DNA of 30,895 nt from an uncultured Campylobacter sp. GTDB taxonomy: Bacteria; Campylobacterota; Campylobacteria; Campylobacterales; Campylobacteraceae. Below the pieces are notes generated by a model. The model was not told the DNA's origin, searched no databases, and saw nothing but the letters and a program-made list of their open reading frames with translations. The stretch spans positions 1 through 30,895 of the forward strand of contig CAAHEJ010000015.1 of assembly GCA_900772495.1 (NCBI GenBank), in the 5' to 3' direction. The first letter of the stretch is position 1. Each line of letters opens with the position of its first letter. Of this stretch, positions 13,965 through 22,700 are shown piece by piece. A program made the position numbers and the translations under genes.

Positions 13965-15140
13965 TTGAAAAAACAGCTTAAATTTGGATTTTTTATCGTT
14001 TTTTTCTTGGCGTGTGCCTTTGTGCTGTGGCTTTTTGTGATGGATAAAATTCAGCAAGTGCCTACAAACAAAAGCAACGATATAAACACAAGCAAACAAA
14101 ACGAGGCAATTTCAAGTTTGCAAAATTTAACAACTTCGCAAGATTTAATCAAATTCACGCAAATGCCCGAGCAAAATTCTACCCAAACAAACCAACAAAA
14201 ACGCGTGAAAGGCTTGTTTGTGGATTATGATGAAAGTGATTTCAATGTCAGCGAATTTGAGGCAAATGAATTTAAAAGTGAAAAAAATTCAAGCGTAAAT
14301 TTGGGCACAACATCAAATTCAAACACTTTAAACGAAATCAACGCAAGCCTTATTTTTGACGCAAGCAAAACCGCACTTTTTTTAGTGCCAGCAAAGCGTT
14401 ATGTGGATTTGTTTGCACCGATGAAAGATGATTATTTTCGCTTTTTGCGTTTTAAAAAAGTTGATAAAAACGCGGACACAAAACGCCAAAAACCTAAACT
14501 TTGCATTATCATCGATGATATGGCAAGTCGCGAGCAGGTGAATGAACTCAAAGCCACAGGGCTAAAACTCACGCCTAGTTTTTTTCCAGCTGATAAAAAT
14601 CACCCTAAAACGCCTAGTTTAGCGCGTGAATTTGAATTTTTTATGGTGCATTTGCCCTTAATGGCGATACGCTATACTTACGAAGAGCGTGAAACACTCA
14701 GCCCAAGCGACAGCCAAGAGCAAATAAATGCCAAAATCGCCCAAATTGTTAGGGATTTTAGTGGAGTAAAATTTATCAACAATCATACAGGTAGCCTTTT
14801 TACAAATGACACACAAGCAATGAGACGGCTTTTTCGCGCACTTAAAGAGCATAATTTAATCTTTGTGGATTCTAGGACGATAGGCTCATCAAAAGGGGCT
14901 TTGGTGAGTAGAGAATTCAATCAAACGCCGATAAAAAGGGATATTTTTTTAGACAATGAAAACGACATAAATGCCATAAAAGCTAAAATCAAAAAAGCCG
15001 TTCAAATAGCGCATAAAAAGGGCTTTGCCATAGCCATAGCCCACCCCAAAAAAAACACTTTCAAAGCTTTAAAACAGAGCAAAAAACTACTCCAAAGCGT
15101 TGAGCTAGTGTATTTGAGTGAATTATATGCAAATCCTTGA
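13965..15140 (+). CDS. Divergent polysaccharide deacetylase family protein
   Basis: Member of the divergent polysaccharide deacetylase family (COG2861), 391 residues; the substrate is not known in Campylobacter. Residues 7-27 form a single membrane anchor or uncleaved signal. Residues 30-130 are a low-complexity Asn/Ser/Gln-rich linker. The catalytic-type NodB-like domain starts about 176 with LCIIIDDMA (179-187), and continues with HLPLMA (229-234), INNHTGSLFT and FVDSRT. The enzyme is thus probably periplasmic and membrane-tethered. The start is a TTG at 13965. A five-codon reading frame (ATG 13951) ends on a TGA that overlaps this TTG. The 3' end overlaps dprA by 14 bases from its ATG, so the two are one operon. 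Confidence 0.82.
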   Translation: MKKQLKFGFFIVFFLACAFVLWLFVMDKIQQVPTNKSNDINTSKQNEAISSLQNLTTSQDLIKFTQMPEQNSTQTNQQKRVKGLFVDYDESDFNVSEFEANEFKSEKNSSVNLGTTSNSNTLNEINASLIFDASKTALFLVPAKRYVDLFAPMKDDYFRFLRFKKVDKNADTKRQKPKLCIIIDDMASREQVNELKATGLKLTPSFFPADKNHPKTPSLAREFEFFMVHLPLMAIRYTYEERETLSPSDSQEQINAKIAQIVRDFSGVKFINNHTGSLFTNDTQAMRRLFRALKEHNLIFVDSRTIGSSKGALVSREFNQTPIKRDIFLDNENDINAIKAKIKKAVQIAHKKGFAIAIAHPKKNTFKALKQSKKLLQSVELVYLSELYANP

Positions 15141-15906
15141 AAATTTACCAAAAGAACTTTTAGAGCTTCAAAATCCCGTGCAAAAGCTTTACTACAAAGG
15201 CGATTTGTCCTTGCTTGACAAGCCAAAAGTCGCTATCATCGGCTCACGCAAGATGAGTGTTTATACAAAAAATTGCGTTTTAGAGCTTGCAAATTTGTTG
15301 CGACAAGCGGGCGTTTGCGTGGTAAGCGGAGGTGCGCTAGGTGTTGATATCACAGCTCATCAAGGTGCATATCCTTCCACAATAGGCGTTTTTGCCAACG
15401 GATTAGATGAAATTTATCCCAAAAATAACGAAAAAATCATCAAACAAATCTACGAAAATGCTTTGGCACTCAGTGAAAACGAGCCAAATTACTTACCACG
15501 CGGCTATGATTTTTTGCTACGAAATCGCCTTATTATCGCTTTGAGCGAGGCTATCATCATCGCGCAAGCGGATTTTAAAAGCGGCTCATTTCACAGTGCA
15601 AATTTGGCGGTAAAGCTTGGTAAAAAGGTTTTTGTGTTGCCTCAACGCAAAGATGAAAGCGAGGGGACAAATAGCCTTTTAGAGCAAGGCAAAGTGCGTT
15701 TAATCAACGATTTTAAAGCCTTTGCTTCAAATTTTGGTGCGTTAGGAGGTATATTTTCACAAGAAAACAACGATGTGATTTTAGACTTTTGCAAAAATGG
15801 TGTCAGCAAAGATGAGGCTTTGCGAAAATTTGGAGAAAAAATTTACGAGTATGAGCTTGATGGCAAGCTTGAAATTTCGGGAGTTTTAGTAAAGACAAAG
15901 CTATGA
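15127..15906 (+). CDS. dprA: DNA-processing protein DprA
   Basis: DprA loads RecA on incoming single-stranded DNA during natural transformation, a known trait of Campylobacter. The Rossmann-like DprA core begins VAIIGSRKMS and includes SGGALGVDITAH, GLDEIYP, LPRGYDFLLRNRLI and SGSFHSANLA. I place the start at the ATG at 15127, with a GTG three codons upstream as alternative. The protein is 259 residues, short for DprA, with only a reduced C-terminal tail and no N-terminal SAM-like domain. It overlaps the deacetylase gene and is followed 41 bases later by ruvX, giving a three-gene operon order also known in C. jejuni. Confidence 0.93.
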   Translation: MQILENLPKELLELQNPVQKLYYKGDLSLLDKPKVAIIGSRKMSVYTKNCVLELANLLRQAGVCVVSGGALGVDITAHQGAYPSTIGVFANGLDEIYPKNNEKIIKQIYENALALSENEPNYLPRGYDFLLRNRLIIALSEAIIIAQADFKSGSFHSANLAVKLGKKVFVLPQRKDESEGTNSLLEQGKVRLINDFKAFASNFGALGGIFSQENNDVILDFCKNGVSKDEALRKFGEKIYEYELDGKLEISGVLVKTKL

Positions 15907-15947
15907 AAGGTGTAAAAATTTGAACAATAAATTCACAAAAAGGCGAG

Positions 15948-16337
15948 ATGATGAATGCGCTTGCGCTTGATATAGGCTTAAAACGCGTAGGAATAGCGCT
16001 TTGCGTAGATAGCAAAGTCGCCATACCTTTAAACGCTGTGTTTCGCAAAAACAGAAAACAAGCAGCAAGCGAGATAAAAGCACTTATCAAAGAACATAGT
16101 ATCGCTTTACTCATCGTTGGCGTGCCAAAAGGAGCCACAAGCGAAGAAGAGATGAGTAAAAGGGTGCGGCATTTTGTGTCTTTGCTTGAATTTACAGGCG
16201 AAGTGCGCTTTGTCGATGAGAGTTTCACAAGCCAAGAAGCGCTTAAATTTGGCGTGGCGAATTCGCGCAAAAAAGATGGTAAGTTGGACTCACTCGCCGC
16301 ACTTGTGATGATGAGAGAGTATTTTCATTTATCATAA
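15948..16337 (+). CDS. ruvX: Putative Holliday junction resolvase-like nuclease RuvX (YqgF)
   Basis: 129-residue RNase H-fold protein of the YqgF/RuvX family, implicated in 16S rRNA 5'-end maturation and originally annotated as a junction resolvase. Conserved blocks are ALDIGLKRVGIAL (residues 5-17) with the first catalytic Asp, IVGVPKGATSEEE, FVDESFTSQEA with the catalytic Glu, and DSLAALVMM with the last Asp. AAGGCGAG precedes the first of two consecutive ATG codons. It is the last gene of the deacetylase-dprA-ruvX run and converges on a decayed gene 17 bases downstream. Confidence 0.93.
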   Translation: MMNALALDIGLKRVGIALCVDSKVAIPLNAVFRKNRKQAASEIKALIKEHSIALLIVGVPKGATSEEEMSKRVRHFVSLLEFTGEVRFVDESFTSQEALKFGVANSRKKDGKLDSLAALVMMREYFHLS

Positions 16338-16354
16338 ATTCACCTTAAATTCCA

Positions 16355-16716
16355 TCAGCTTTTTAAAAGACTCTTTTCAAAGCATTGATTTATGGGTGCG
16401 AATTGTATCAAATCATCGTTGCAAATAAATGAAATGCGGCAATCTAAAAACAAATGATATATTTGCAAAGAACTGTTCGTGTTTCTATTTTTACATATAT
16501 TTAAATTAGGGAGATTTTTATTTAAAGCCTTTTTTTGTGCTTGTATATTTCATAAAATCCACATAAGTGCTACAATCAGACACATTGATTTCTTTAAAAT
16601 TTATATCTTTTCGCTTTTTTTATCAAATTTTTTACTAAGCCGTTTATAAAATTGTTTAAATCATTATTTTTATAGTTTGCACGCTTTTTTGTAAATTTAA
16701 AGTATTTACACTCCAT
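16355..16716 (-). pseudogene. Decayed or phase-variable small gene, two frame breaks at A7 runs
   Basis: The minus strand from an ATG at 16716 encodes MECKYFKFTKKR and continues to ~16622. It then resumes in another frame (DINFKEINVSDCSTYVDFMKY), and resumes a third time (NKNLPNLNICKNRN to INQCFEKSLLKS) up to TGA at 16355-16357. Both breaks fall at runs of seven A (minus strand; 16615-16621, and the run just before GGCTTTAAATAA near 16530). Removing one A from each run gives a single frame of 119 residues. The translated segments have normal amino acid composition including several Cys. I do not recognise the family. Alternatives are homopolymer sequencing error or slipped-strand variation. 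The remaining DNA to amtB is AT-rich and empty. Confidence 0.45.
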
Positions 16717-16818
16717 TTTTTACCCAAAATTTCACGCTTTCAAATAAAATTTTAAAATACTCATAAAAAATATATAAAAATTTTCTTAAATTTAATTTTA
16801 TTTTAAGCAAATTTGTTT

Positions 16819-16824
16819 TATAAT
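16819..16824 (+). promoter_or_regulatory. -10 box for amtB
   Basis: Perfect TATAAT after a T-rich stretch (ATTTGTTTTATAATCTC), 31 bases before the ATG and 19 before a full AAAGGAGG Shine-Dalgarno (16843-16850). Confidence 0.6.
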
Positions 16825-16854
16825 CTCGGCGAAATTTATCTTAAAGGAGGAAAA

Positions 16855-18102
16855 ATGACTGAGATGAATCCCACAAATACGAGCTTTATAATGCTCTGCT
16901 CTTTGCTTGTGCTGCTGATGACGCCCGCACTAGCTATGTTTTACGCTGGTTTGGTGCGTAGCAAAAATATGCTCAACACCATTATGAACTGCTTTATCGT
17001 CTTTGGCGTGATAAGTTTGCAGTGGATTTTGCTGGGCTTTACGCTTTCTTTTGGCGAGGACACGGGCGCTGGTGTGGTAGGTAGCTTGGCAAATTTTGCG
17101 CTAGCTGGCGTGAGTGGTTATAATGCTTCTGGCGTGCCAAATGTGCTTTTTGTCGCCTTTCAAATGATGTTTGCGCTCATAGCCTCCGCCATCATCACAG
17201 GTTCGCTTGTCGGGCGCGTAAAACTTGGCGTGCTGGTGGTGTTTCTCATCTTTTGGAGCACGCTTGTTTATGATGTGCTGGCGCATATGGTTTGGAGCGA
17301 AAATGGCTTTTTGCTTGGGCGCGGGAGCTTTGATTTTGCGGGCGGTGGCGTGGTGCATATCAGCTCTGGCATAGCTGGGCTGGTGGGCGCGCTGATGGTG
17401 GGTGCAAGGCGCGACAAGCCTGAAAACGCCACAAACAACGCAAATTCCATACCCTACGCCTTTTTGGGCGCGATATTGCTCTTTATGGGCTGGCTGGGCT
17501 TTAACGCTGGCAGCGCGGGCGGTGTCGATGACATAGCGGTAAATGCCTTTGTAGTTACCATACTTTCGGCATCCACAGGATTTTTGGTGTGGATTTTAGC
17601 CGAGTGGCTCATACACAAAAAGCCAACCGTGCTTGGCGGTTTGAGTGGCTTAGTGGCGGGACTTGTCGGCATAACGCCAGCTTGCGGCTATGTGAACATA
17701 GCATCTAGCATTATCATTGGTGCTGTGGCTGCCTTACTGTGCTACTTTGGGCTGAGTTTCATCAAATACAAACTACGGCTTGATGATACTTTGGACGCCT
17801 TTTCGCTACACGGCATAGGCGGCGTTTGGGGCGGTATCGCCACAGGGCTTTTTGCAAGCGGTGTGGTAAATCCTGCTGTCGTGGCTGATGACGCACTTGG
17901 AGAGGGCTTGTTTATCGGTGGTTCGTGGCATTTGCTTTTAGAGCAAGTCTTTGCCATAGTCCTTTGTATCACGCTTTCAGCTGTGGTAAGCTTTGTGATA
18001 TTTAAGCTTATATCGCTTTTTACGAGCTTGCGCGTGGAAGAAGAAGTTGAATTTGAAGGGCTTGACAAGAAACTTCACGGCGAAAGCGCGTATAGCGTTT
18101 AG
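16855..18102 (+). CDS. amtB: Ammonium transporter Amt
   Basis: Inner-membrane ammonium channel of the Amt/Mep/Rh family, 415 residues with about eleven membrane segments. The start at 16855 is fixed by AAAGGAGG; the frame is open 42 bases further upstream without support. Family blocks visible: FYAGLVRSKN near the N terminus, the conserved AHMVWSENGFL, the pore histidines in GGGVVHISSG and SLHGIGGVWGG, and FNAGSAGG. The C-terminal cytosolic tail is short. No glnK/PII gene adjoins it, unlike in many bacteria, so regulation by a linked PII protein is not evident here. A terminator follows directly. Confidence 0.95.
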   Translation: MTEMNPTNTSFIMLCSLLVLLMTPALAMFYAGLVRSKNMLNTIMNCFIVFGVISLQWILLGFTLSFGEDTGAGVVGSLANFALAGVSGYNASGVPNVLFVAFQMMFALIASAIITGSLVGRVKLGVLVVFLIFWSTLVYDVLAHMVWSENGFLLGRGSFDFAGGGVVHISSGIAGLVGALMVGARRDKPENATNNANSIPYAFLGAILLFMGWLGFNAGSAGGVDDIAVNAFVVTILSASTGFLVWILAEWLIHKKPTVLGGLSGLVAGLVGITPACGYVNIASSIIIGAVAALLCYFGLSFIKYKLRLDDTLDAFSLHGIGGVWGGIATGLFASGVVNPAVVADDALGEGLFIGGSWHLLLEQVFAIVLCITLSAVVSFVIFKLISLFTSLRVEEEVEFEGLDKKLHGESAYSV

Positions 18103-18105
18103 CTT

Positions 18106-18138
18106 AAAAGCCCTATTTTATGGGGCTTTTATTTTTTT
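18106..18138 (+). terminator. Rho-independent terminator after amtB
   Basis: AAAAGCCC and GGGCTTTT form an 8-bp stem with a 9-base loop, followed by ATTTTTTTA. It begins 3 bases after the amtB stop. Confidence 0.75.
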
Positions 18139-18272
18139 ATGATTTTGACATTTAAAAATATATAAAATTTTTCTTAATCCATAAAAAATTTAAGTATAAA
18201 GCTAAATTTTTATCTAAAATTTGTCAAAATTTTGTCAAATTTTCATCAATTTCCCTTAAATTCAAAGCGATT

Positions 18273-19322
18273 TTAGTAAAATTTCTCCAAAATTTCATAA
18301 GCTGTGTTGCGTTTAGCGGGCTTTTCGCCAAGCGAGCGGATAAGGCGTATCATCTCATCTTGGTTCATCTTGTAGCTCGCACCCGCCGCGCTTACGACAT
18401 TTTCCTCCATCATCGTGCTGCCTAAATCATTTGCGCCAAAACGCAAGGCTAATTGCCCGATGAGTGAGCCTTGCGTTACCCACGAGCTTTGCAAATTCAA
18501 AAAGTTGTCAAGGTAAAGTCTTGCCACTGCTAAAAGGCGCAAATAGCGATTTGAGCTTTGTTTTTTGATTTCGGGGTGCTTTTGTTTAAGCCTTGTGTTC
18601 GCACTTTGAAAGCTCCACAAAATAAAGGCGCGAAAGCCGCCCGTTTCGTCCTGCAAAGAGCGCAAATGCTCAAAATGCTCGATTAACTCTTCATCGCTTT
18701 CAACCGTGCCAAACATCATTGTCGCCGTGCTTTTCATACCGATTTTGTGCGCTTCTTTATGCACTTTGAGCCAAGTTTGCGTGTCGCATTTGTGCGGGGC
18801 GATTTCATCACGCACCCTGTCGCTTAACACCTCAGCACCAGCGCCCGGGATTGAAAAAAGCCCCTTTGCTTGTAGCCTTTGCAAAACTTCTTTTATGGAA
18901 ATCTTGGAAATTTTAGCTATGTAGGCTATCTCAACCGCTGAAAAGCCGTGTATAGTGATATTTGGATAATGCGTGGCTATCCACTCGACTAGCTCCTCAT
19001 ACCACTCGATTTTTAGCTTTGGATTCACTCCACCTTGAAAGAGAATTTGCGTGCCACCTATGCTTTCAAGCTCCTCTATCTTTTGCCCTATCTTTTCAAA
19101 GGGCAGTGTGTAGGCGTCCTCATCTTTTGCGTGGCGGTAAAAGGCGCAAAAATCACAATCCACACAACACACATTTGTGTAGTTTATGTTTCTATCGACC
19201 ACAAAAGTGGTGATTTTTTCGGGGTGTAATTCAAGTTTTTTTTGATACGCCATCTCGCCAAGCTCGTATAGACTAGCATTTTGCAGTAAATTTAACGCTT
19301 CTTTTTTGTCTAATCGTTTCAA
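18273..19322 (-). CDS. mqnC: Cyclic dehypoxanthine futalosine synthase MqnC
   Basis: Radical SAM enzyme of the futalosine menaquinone pathway used by Campylobacter and Helicobacter; it converts dehypoxanthine futalosine to the cyclic form. The 349-residue protein carries the cluster motif C52-x3-C56-x2-C59 (CCVDCDFC), followed by FYR, the ILFQGGVNP block, GFSAVEI, SIPGAGAEVL and TMMFGTVE, and a C-terminal SWVTQG and GANDLGSTMMEENVVSAAG, as in MqnC. The start is a TTG at 19322 preceded by AAGGA. It stands alone on the minus strand, convergent with amtB and divergent from rnr. Confidence 0.93.
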   Translation of the reverse strand: MKRLDKKEALNLLQNASLYELGEMAYQKKLELHPEKITTFVVDRNINYTNVCCVDCDFCAFYRHAKDEDAYTLPFEKIGQKIEELESIGGTQILFQGGVNPKLKIEWYEELVEWIATHYPNITIHGFSAVEIAYIAKISKISIKEVLQRLQAKGLFSIPGAGAEVLSDRVRDEIAPHKCDTQTWLKVHKEAHKIGMKSTATMMFGTVESDEELIEHFEHLRSLQDETGGFRAFILWSFQSANTRLKQKHPEIKKQSSNRYLRLLAVARLYLDNFLNLQSSWVTQGSLIGQLALRFGANDLGSTMMEENVVSAAGASYKMNQDEMIRLIRSLGEKPAKRNTAYEILEKFY

Positions 19323-19408
19323 AGTTTTTCCTTAAATTTCGCTAAACTCAAATTGTGCTTTCAAATTTTATATAAAAATCAAAGCAAATTTGGCAAATGA
19401 AAGCACAC

Positions 19409-19414
19409 ATTATA
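19409..19414 (-). promoter_or_regulatory. -10 box for mqnC
   Basis: Minus strand TGTGCTATAATGTG, a perfect TATAAT about 86 bases before the TTG start, leaving a moderately long leader. Confidence 0.5.
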
Positions 19415-19454
19415 GCACAAAAAGCAATTTTGCGCGAAAATAAACCAAATTTCA

Positions 19455-19482
19455 TTTGATTTTTATCAAATTTGTGTAAAAT
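19455..19482 (+). promoter_or_regulatory. rnr promoter region with a palindrome
   Basis: A 6-bp palindrome TTTGATTTTTATCAAA (19455-19470) sits where a -35 would be, just before GTGTAAAAT (-10, 19477-19482). It could bind a regulator, but no specific one is implied. Confidence 0.35.
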
Positions 19483-19519
19483 GAGCTTATAAGTTTTATC
19501 TCAAATTTAAAGAAAAAAA

Positions 19520-21445
19520 GTGAAAGAATTCTTGCGAAATTTGGCTTTTGGTGTGCGTGCTGATGAGGTAAGTAGCGATTTTAAGCAGCTTTTAAGAGAG
19601 CTTTTTGAAAGCAAAATCATCAGCGAACACAGGGGCAAATTCTATCTTAACAACGGCTTTGTTTTCGGGCAAATAGACATTTCAAGCAAAGGCACGGGCT
19701 TTTTGCGCCCATTTGATGAGGGTTTTGAGCGTGATTTGCTTGTAGAAGCAAGAGATTTAAAGGGCGCAAACTATGCTGACATAGTCGCTTGCAAGCTTAT
19801 GCCGATAAAAAAACGCCGTCCAAGTGCTAAGGTCATTTTGGTGCTAGCGCGAGCAAACGCCACAAGCATAGTCATCACAAAGCGATACGGCGATGCTGTG
19901 CTTGGAATGAATCTCAAAACCGCCCTTACCACGCCTTTAAAGGCAAGTCAAAAGTCTTTAAAAGCCTTGCCTATCGGTTCTTTGTTAAAGATAGACAACA
20001 AAGACAACGCTATTATCGAAGTTTTGGGGCATATTGATGATGAGAGTATTGATGAGAAAATCTCTTTGGCTTTGTTTAACAAAAACGATGAATTTAGCGC
20101 ACTTTGCTATGATGAAGCTAATGCAAATGGCGATTTTGTCGATGCGAGTATGTATCCACAAAGGGTAGATTTACGCGACAAAGCCTTTTGCACCATAGAC
20201 CCTGTTGATGCAAAGGACTTTGACGATGCCATTTTTTACGATAAGGCGCAAAATACGCTCTTTGTCGCCATAGCCGATGTGAGCGAGTATGTTTTTGCGT
20301 TCAGCGCGACTGACAAAGAGGCTAGAAACCGTGGTTTTAGCATATATTTTCCGCACAAAGCCGTGCCTATGCTGCCACGAAATTTAAGCGAAAATATCTG
20401 TTCTTTAAAGCCAAATGAAGACAGGCTAGCCTTTTGCTTTAAAATCAGCTTTGATGAAAGCGGCGAAGTGCGAAATGAGGAGCTTTTTGAAGCTATCATC
20501 AACTCCAAACGCAGATTTAACTACGATGAAGTGGATAGCTTGCTTGAAAAAAAGCCAAATTTAGGGCATTTGAGCTGGCTTTATGAGCTTTTTGCCCTTA
20601 TGCAAAAACAGCGCAAAAGGCGGCTTAAAAACGCCTTTGAATTCCGCACGAGCGAGCTTAAAATGAGCCTTGATGAACGCCAGCACCTTATATCTTCGCG
20701 TTATGAGAGCGACACGCCCTCTCATCAGCTTGTAGAAGATTGTATGCTTTTTGCAAACAAAGCGGCGGCAAGGTTGATTGAGGGTGTGGGCATTTTTCGC
20801 AACCACGGCGTGGCGGAAAACAAAAAAATTCTCAAACTCTTGCAAGAACTGTCCGCGCTTGGCATAGACACGAAATTTAAGCCAAATTTAGCCGAGTTGA
20901 TACGAGACATTCAAGCCCTTGCCGATGAAATGGACATAAGAAGCGAGGTGGATAAGCTCATCATCAAGGCGCAAAAGAAGGCAGAGTATGCGAGTGAAAA
21001 TGCGGGGCATTTTGGCTTGGGTTTTGATAGGTATTCGCATTTTACAAGCCCGATTCGCCGTTATTCTGATTTGATTTTGCACAGGCTTTTAAAGGCAAGA
21101 AATGACGAAAAGGCTTATAATTATTTGCTTTTAAACATAAAAAGCACTTGCGAGAGTTTAAGCACGCTTGAAAGAGAGGCGGACAAAGTGGCTTGGGACT
21201 TTATGGACAGGAAATTTGCACGCTGGGCAAAGACGCAAATCGGGCGTAAATTTAAAGCCTACATTAGCGAAAATACAGGCGTTTGCCTAGCAAAACTTGA
21301 CGATGAAATAAAGGGTGCTGAGGTGATTTTAATCGGGGAAAATTCTTTAAATTTACTCCAAAAAATCGAACTCATCATCACAGATGCGGACATAATAATG
21401 GCAAAAATTTTTGGTAAGATTTCTCAAAAATTAGAAAGTAAATAG
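19520..21445 (+). CDS. rnr: Ribonuclease R (RNB-family exoribonuclease)
   Basis: 3'-5' exoribonuclease that degrades structured RNA. GTG start at 19520 after AAAGAAAAA. The 641-residue protein is shorter than E. coli RNase R (over 800) but close to what is usual in Campylobacter. A cold-shock-like domain with GQIDISSKGTGFLRPF (50-65) precedes the RNB catalytic domain. The acidic cluster is D227, D233, D235, D236 (DPVDAKDFDDAI), and AENKKI and HFTSPIRRYSDL occur later. The C-terminal ~70 residues form a weak S1-like domain. holA follows after a 150-base gap containing a hairpin. Confidence 0.93.
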   Translation: MKEFLRNLAFGVRADEVSSDFKQLLRELFESKIISEHRGKFYLNNGFVFGQIDISSKGTGFLRPFDEGFERDLLVEARDLKGANYADIVACKLMPIKKRRPSAKVILVLARANATSIVITKRYGDAVLGMNLKTALTTPLKASQKSLKALPIGSLLKIDNKDNAIIEVLGHIDDESIDEKISLALFNKNDEFSALCYDEANANGDFVDASMYPQRVDLRDKAFCTIDPVDAKDFDDAIFYDKAQNTLFVAIADVSEYVFAFSATDKEARNRGFSIYFPHKAVPMLPRNLSENICSLKPNEDRLAFCFKISFDESGEVRNEELFEAIINSKRRFNYDEVDSLLEKKPNLGHLSWLYELFALMQKQRKRRLKNAFEFRTSELKMSLDERQHLISSRYESDTPSHQLVEDCMLFANKAAARLIEGVGIFRNHGVAENKKILKLLQELSALGIDTKFKPNLAELIRDIQALADEMDIRSEVDKLIIKAQKKAEYASENAGHFGLGFDRYSHFTSPIRRYSDLILHRLLKARNDEKAYNYLLLNIKSTCESLSTLEREADKVAWDFMDRKFARWAKTQIGRKFKAYISENTGVCLAKLDDEIKGAEVILIGENSLNLLQKIELIITDADIIMAKIFGKISQKLESK

Positions 21446-21483
21446 CCGATGATAAAGATAAATTTTCAAAGAAATTCAGCGCA

Positions 21484-21529
21484 AAAAAGGGCAAATTTTA
21501 AAAATTTAAATTTGGCAAATGCCCTTTTT
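21484..21529 (+). terminator. Hairpin between rnr and holA (partial terminator)
   Basis: AAAAAGGGCA (21484-21493) pairs perfectly with TGCCCTTTTT (21520-21529), with a long AT loop. The T run is the 3' arm itself. No clear promoter for holA follows, so it may be leaky or an RNA-processing site. Confidence 0.5.
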
Positions 21530-21596
21530 CAAAGAGCTTTGGAGCGCGAAAGTGTAAATTTAAAGGCATTTTGTCTAAAAATTTGAAAGGATTTTA

Positions 21597-22568
21597 ATGT
21601 ATAGAACTCAACTTCAAAACCTGCTTGCAGGCAAGTATTTTCCAAACTTTTTCGCCCTTTATGGCAATGAGAGCTTTCAAACAGAGCTTTTTGCGGAGCT
21701 TATTAAACAGCGATACGGCGCAGATGAGCTTTTAAGGCTTTATTTTGAGGAGTATGATTTTGCTCGGGCGAGGGATTATTTAAGCAGCGCATCGCTTTTT
21801 GCCAGCAAAAAACTTTTAGAAATAAAATGCACCAAAAAGCCCGCCAAAAAGGAACTAGAAACGCTTATAAACCTTTGCAAAAAAGACGAGGAAAACAATT
21901 TTTTCTTGCTTGAAATTTATGATGAAAACGCGAAACAAGCTGAAATAGAAAAGATTTTTGAAAACAACTTTGCGCGTTTTTTTGCCCCAAACAACGCAAA
22001 AGAGGGCGTTGAGCTTTTGAGTTTGCGCGCAAAAGAGCTTAAAATAAACGCCACGCAAAACGCTTTATACACCTTGTATGCGAACTTTGATGAGAATTTA
22101 TACCTTGCAGCAAGCGAGCTGAACAAATTTGAGGGGCTAAATATAGATGAAAACACCATCAACAAATACTCTTTTAGCCTCAGCGTGGTGGGCTTTGACG
22201 CCTTTTTTGACAAGCTTTTAAAAGGCGAATCCTTGCAAGATGACTTGGAAAAAATTTTAGACAACTTCAATGAAATTGCTCTAATAAACTCGCTGTATTC
22301 GAGCTTTTATCGCCTTTTTAAAATAGTCTTATACGCTGCAAGTTACGGCGATAAGATTGATTTAAACAAAATTTTAGGCTACCCTCCCCCGCCACAAGTA
22401 GCCAGTAAGCTCACAAGGACGGCTTATAACCTTAAAATCAAGCAATATCATCAAATTTTTAAGCTTTTATTGCAAAGTGAATTTGAGCTAAAAACGAACT
22501 CAAAGCTTGTAAAAAAGGAATTTCTCATCGCTACTTTGTTACAACTGCGCCAGCTTGTTAGGGCTTAA
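21597..22568 (+). CDS. holA: DNA polymerase III subunit delta HolA
   Basis: Clamp-loader delta subunit, which opens the sliding clamp for the replicative polymerase. 323 residues, matching the family. It begins with the delta-type N terminus (LLAGKYFPNFFALYGNE, residues 9-25), where the degenerate P-loop region is typical, and has the GYPPPPQVASKL collar-domain motif near 273-285. AAAGGA precedes the ATG. rnr-holA is the order also found in C. jejuni. Identification is by family pattern and gene context. Confidence 0.88.
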   Translation: MYRTQLQNLLAGKYFPNFFALYGNESFQTELFAELIKQRYGADELLRLYFEEYDFARARDYLSSASLFASKKLLEIKCTKKPAKKELETLINLCKKDEENNFFLLEIYDENAKQAEIEKIFENNFARFFAPNNAKEGVELLSLRAKELKINATQNALYTLYANFDENLYLAASELNKFEGLNIDENTINKYSFSLSVVGFDAFFDKLLKGESLQDDLEKILDNFNEIALINSLYSSFYRLFKIVLYAASYGDKIDLNKILGYPPPPQVASKLTRTAYNLKIKQYHQIFKLLLQSEFELKTNSKLVKKEFLIATLLQLRQLVRA

Positions 22569-22626
22569 AGGCACATTTTCAAACGCCTTTAAAAAAGATA
22601 ATTAAAATATCACAAATTTGGCATTT

Positions 22627-22643
22627 TGGAATGAAATTTGCTT
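22627..22643 (+). promoter_or_regulatory. Sigma-54-like -24/-12 promoter
   Basis: TGGAATGAAATTTGCTT has GG and GC separated by exactly 10 bases and the TTGC core of RpoN promoters, though the CAC after GG is not conserved. It lies 58 bases before the unrecognised Asn/Lys-rich gene. In Campylobacter, RpoN drives mid-class flagellar genes. Confidence 0.4.
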
Positions 22644-22700
22644 GCAAATTCACAAAAATTCAGTTTCAAAAAAAAGCAAAACAAAAAAAGGTAGCAAGCG

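Noticed and set aside
21449..21586. 45-codon plus-strand frame between rnr and holA
   Set aside because: It has no Shine-Dalgarno, runs through the rnr-holA hairpin, and its composition looks like AT-rich spacer; kept out for lack of support.
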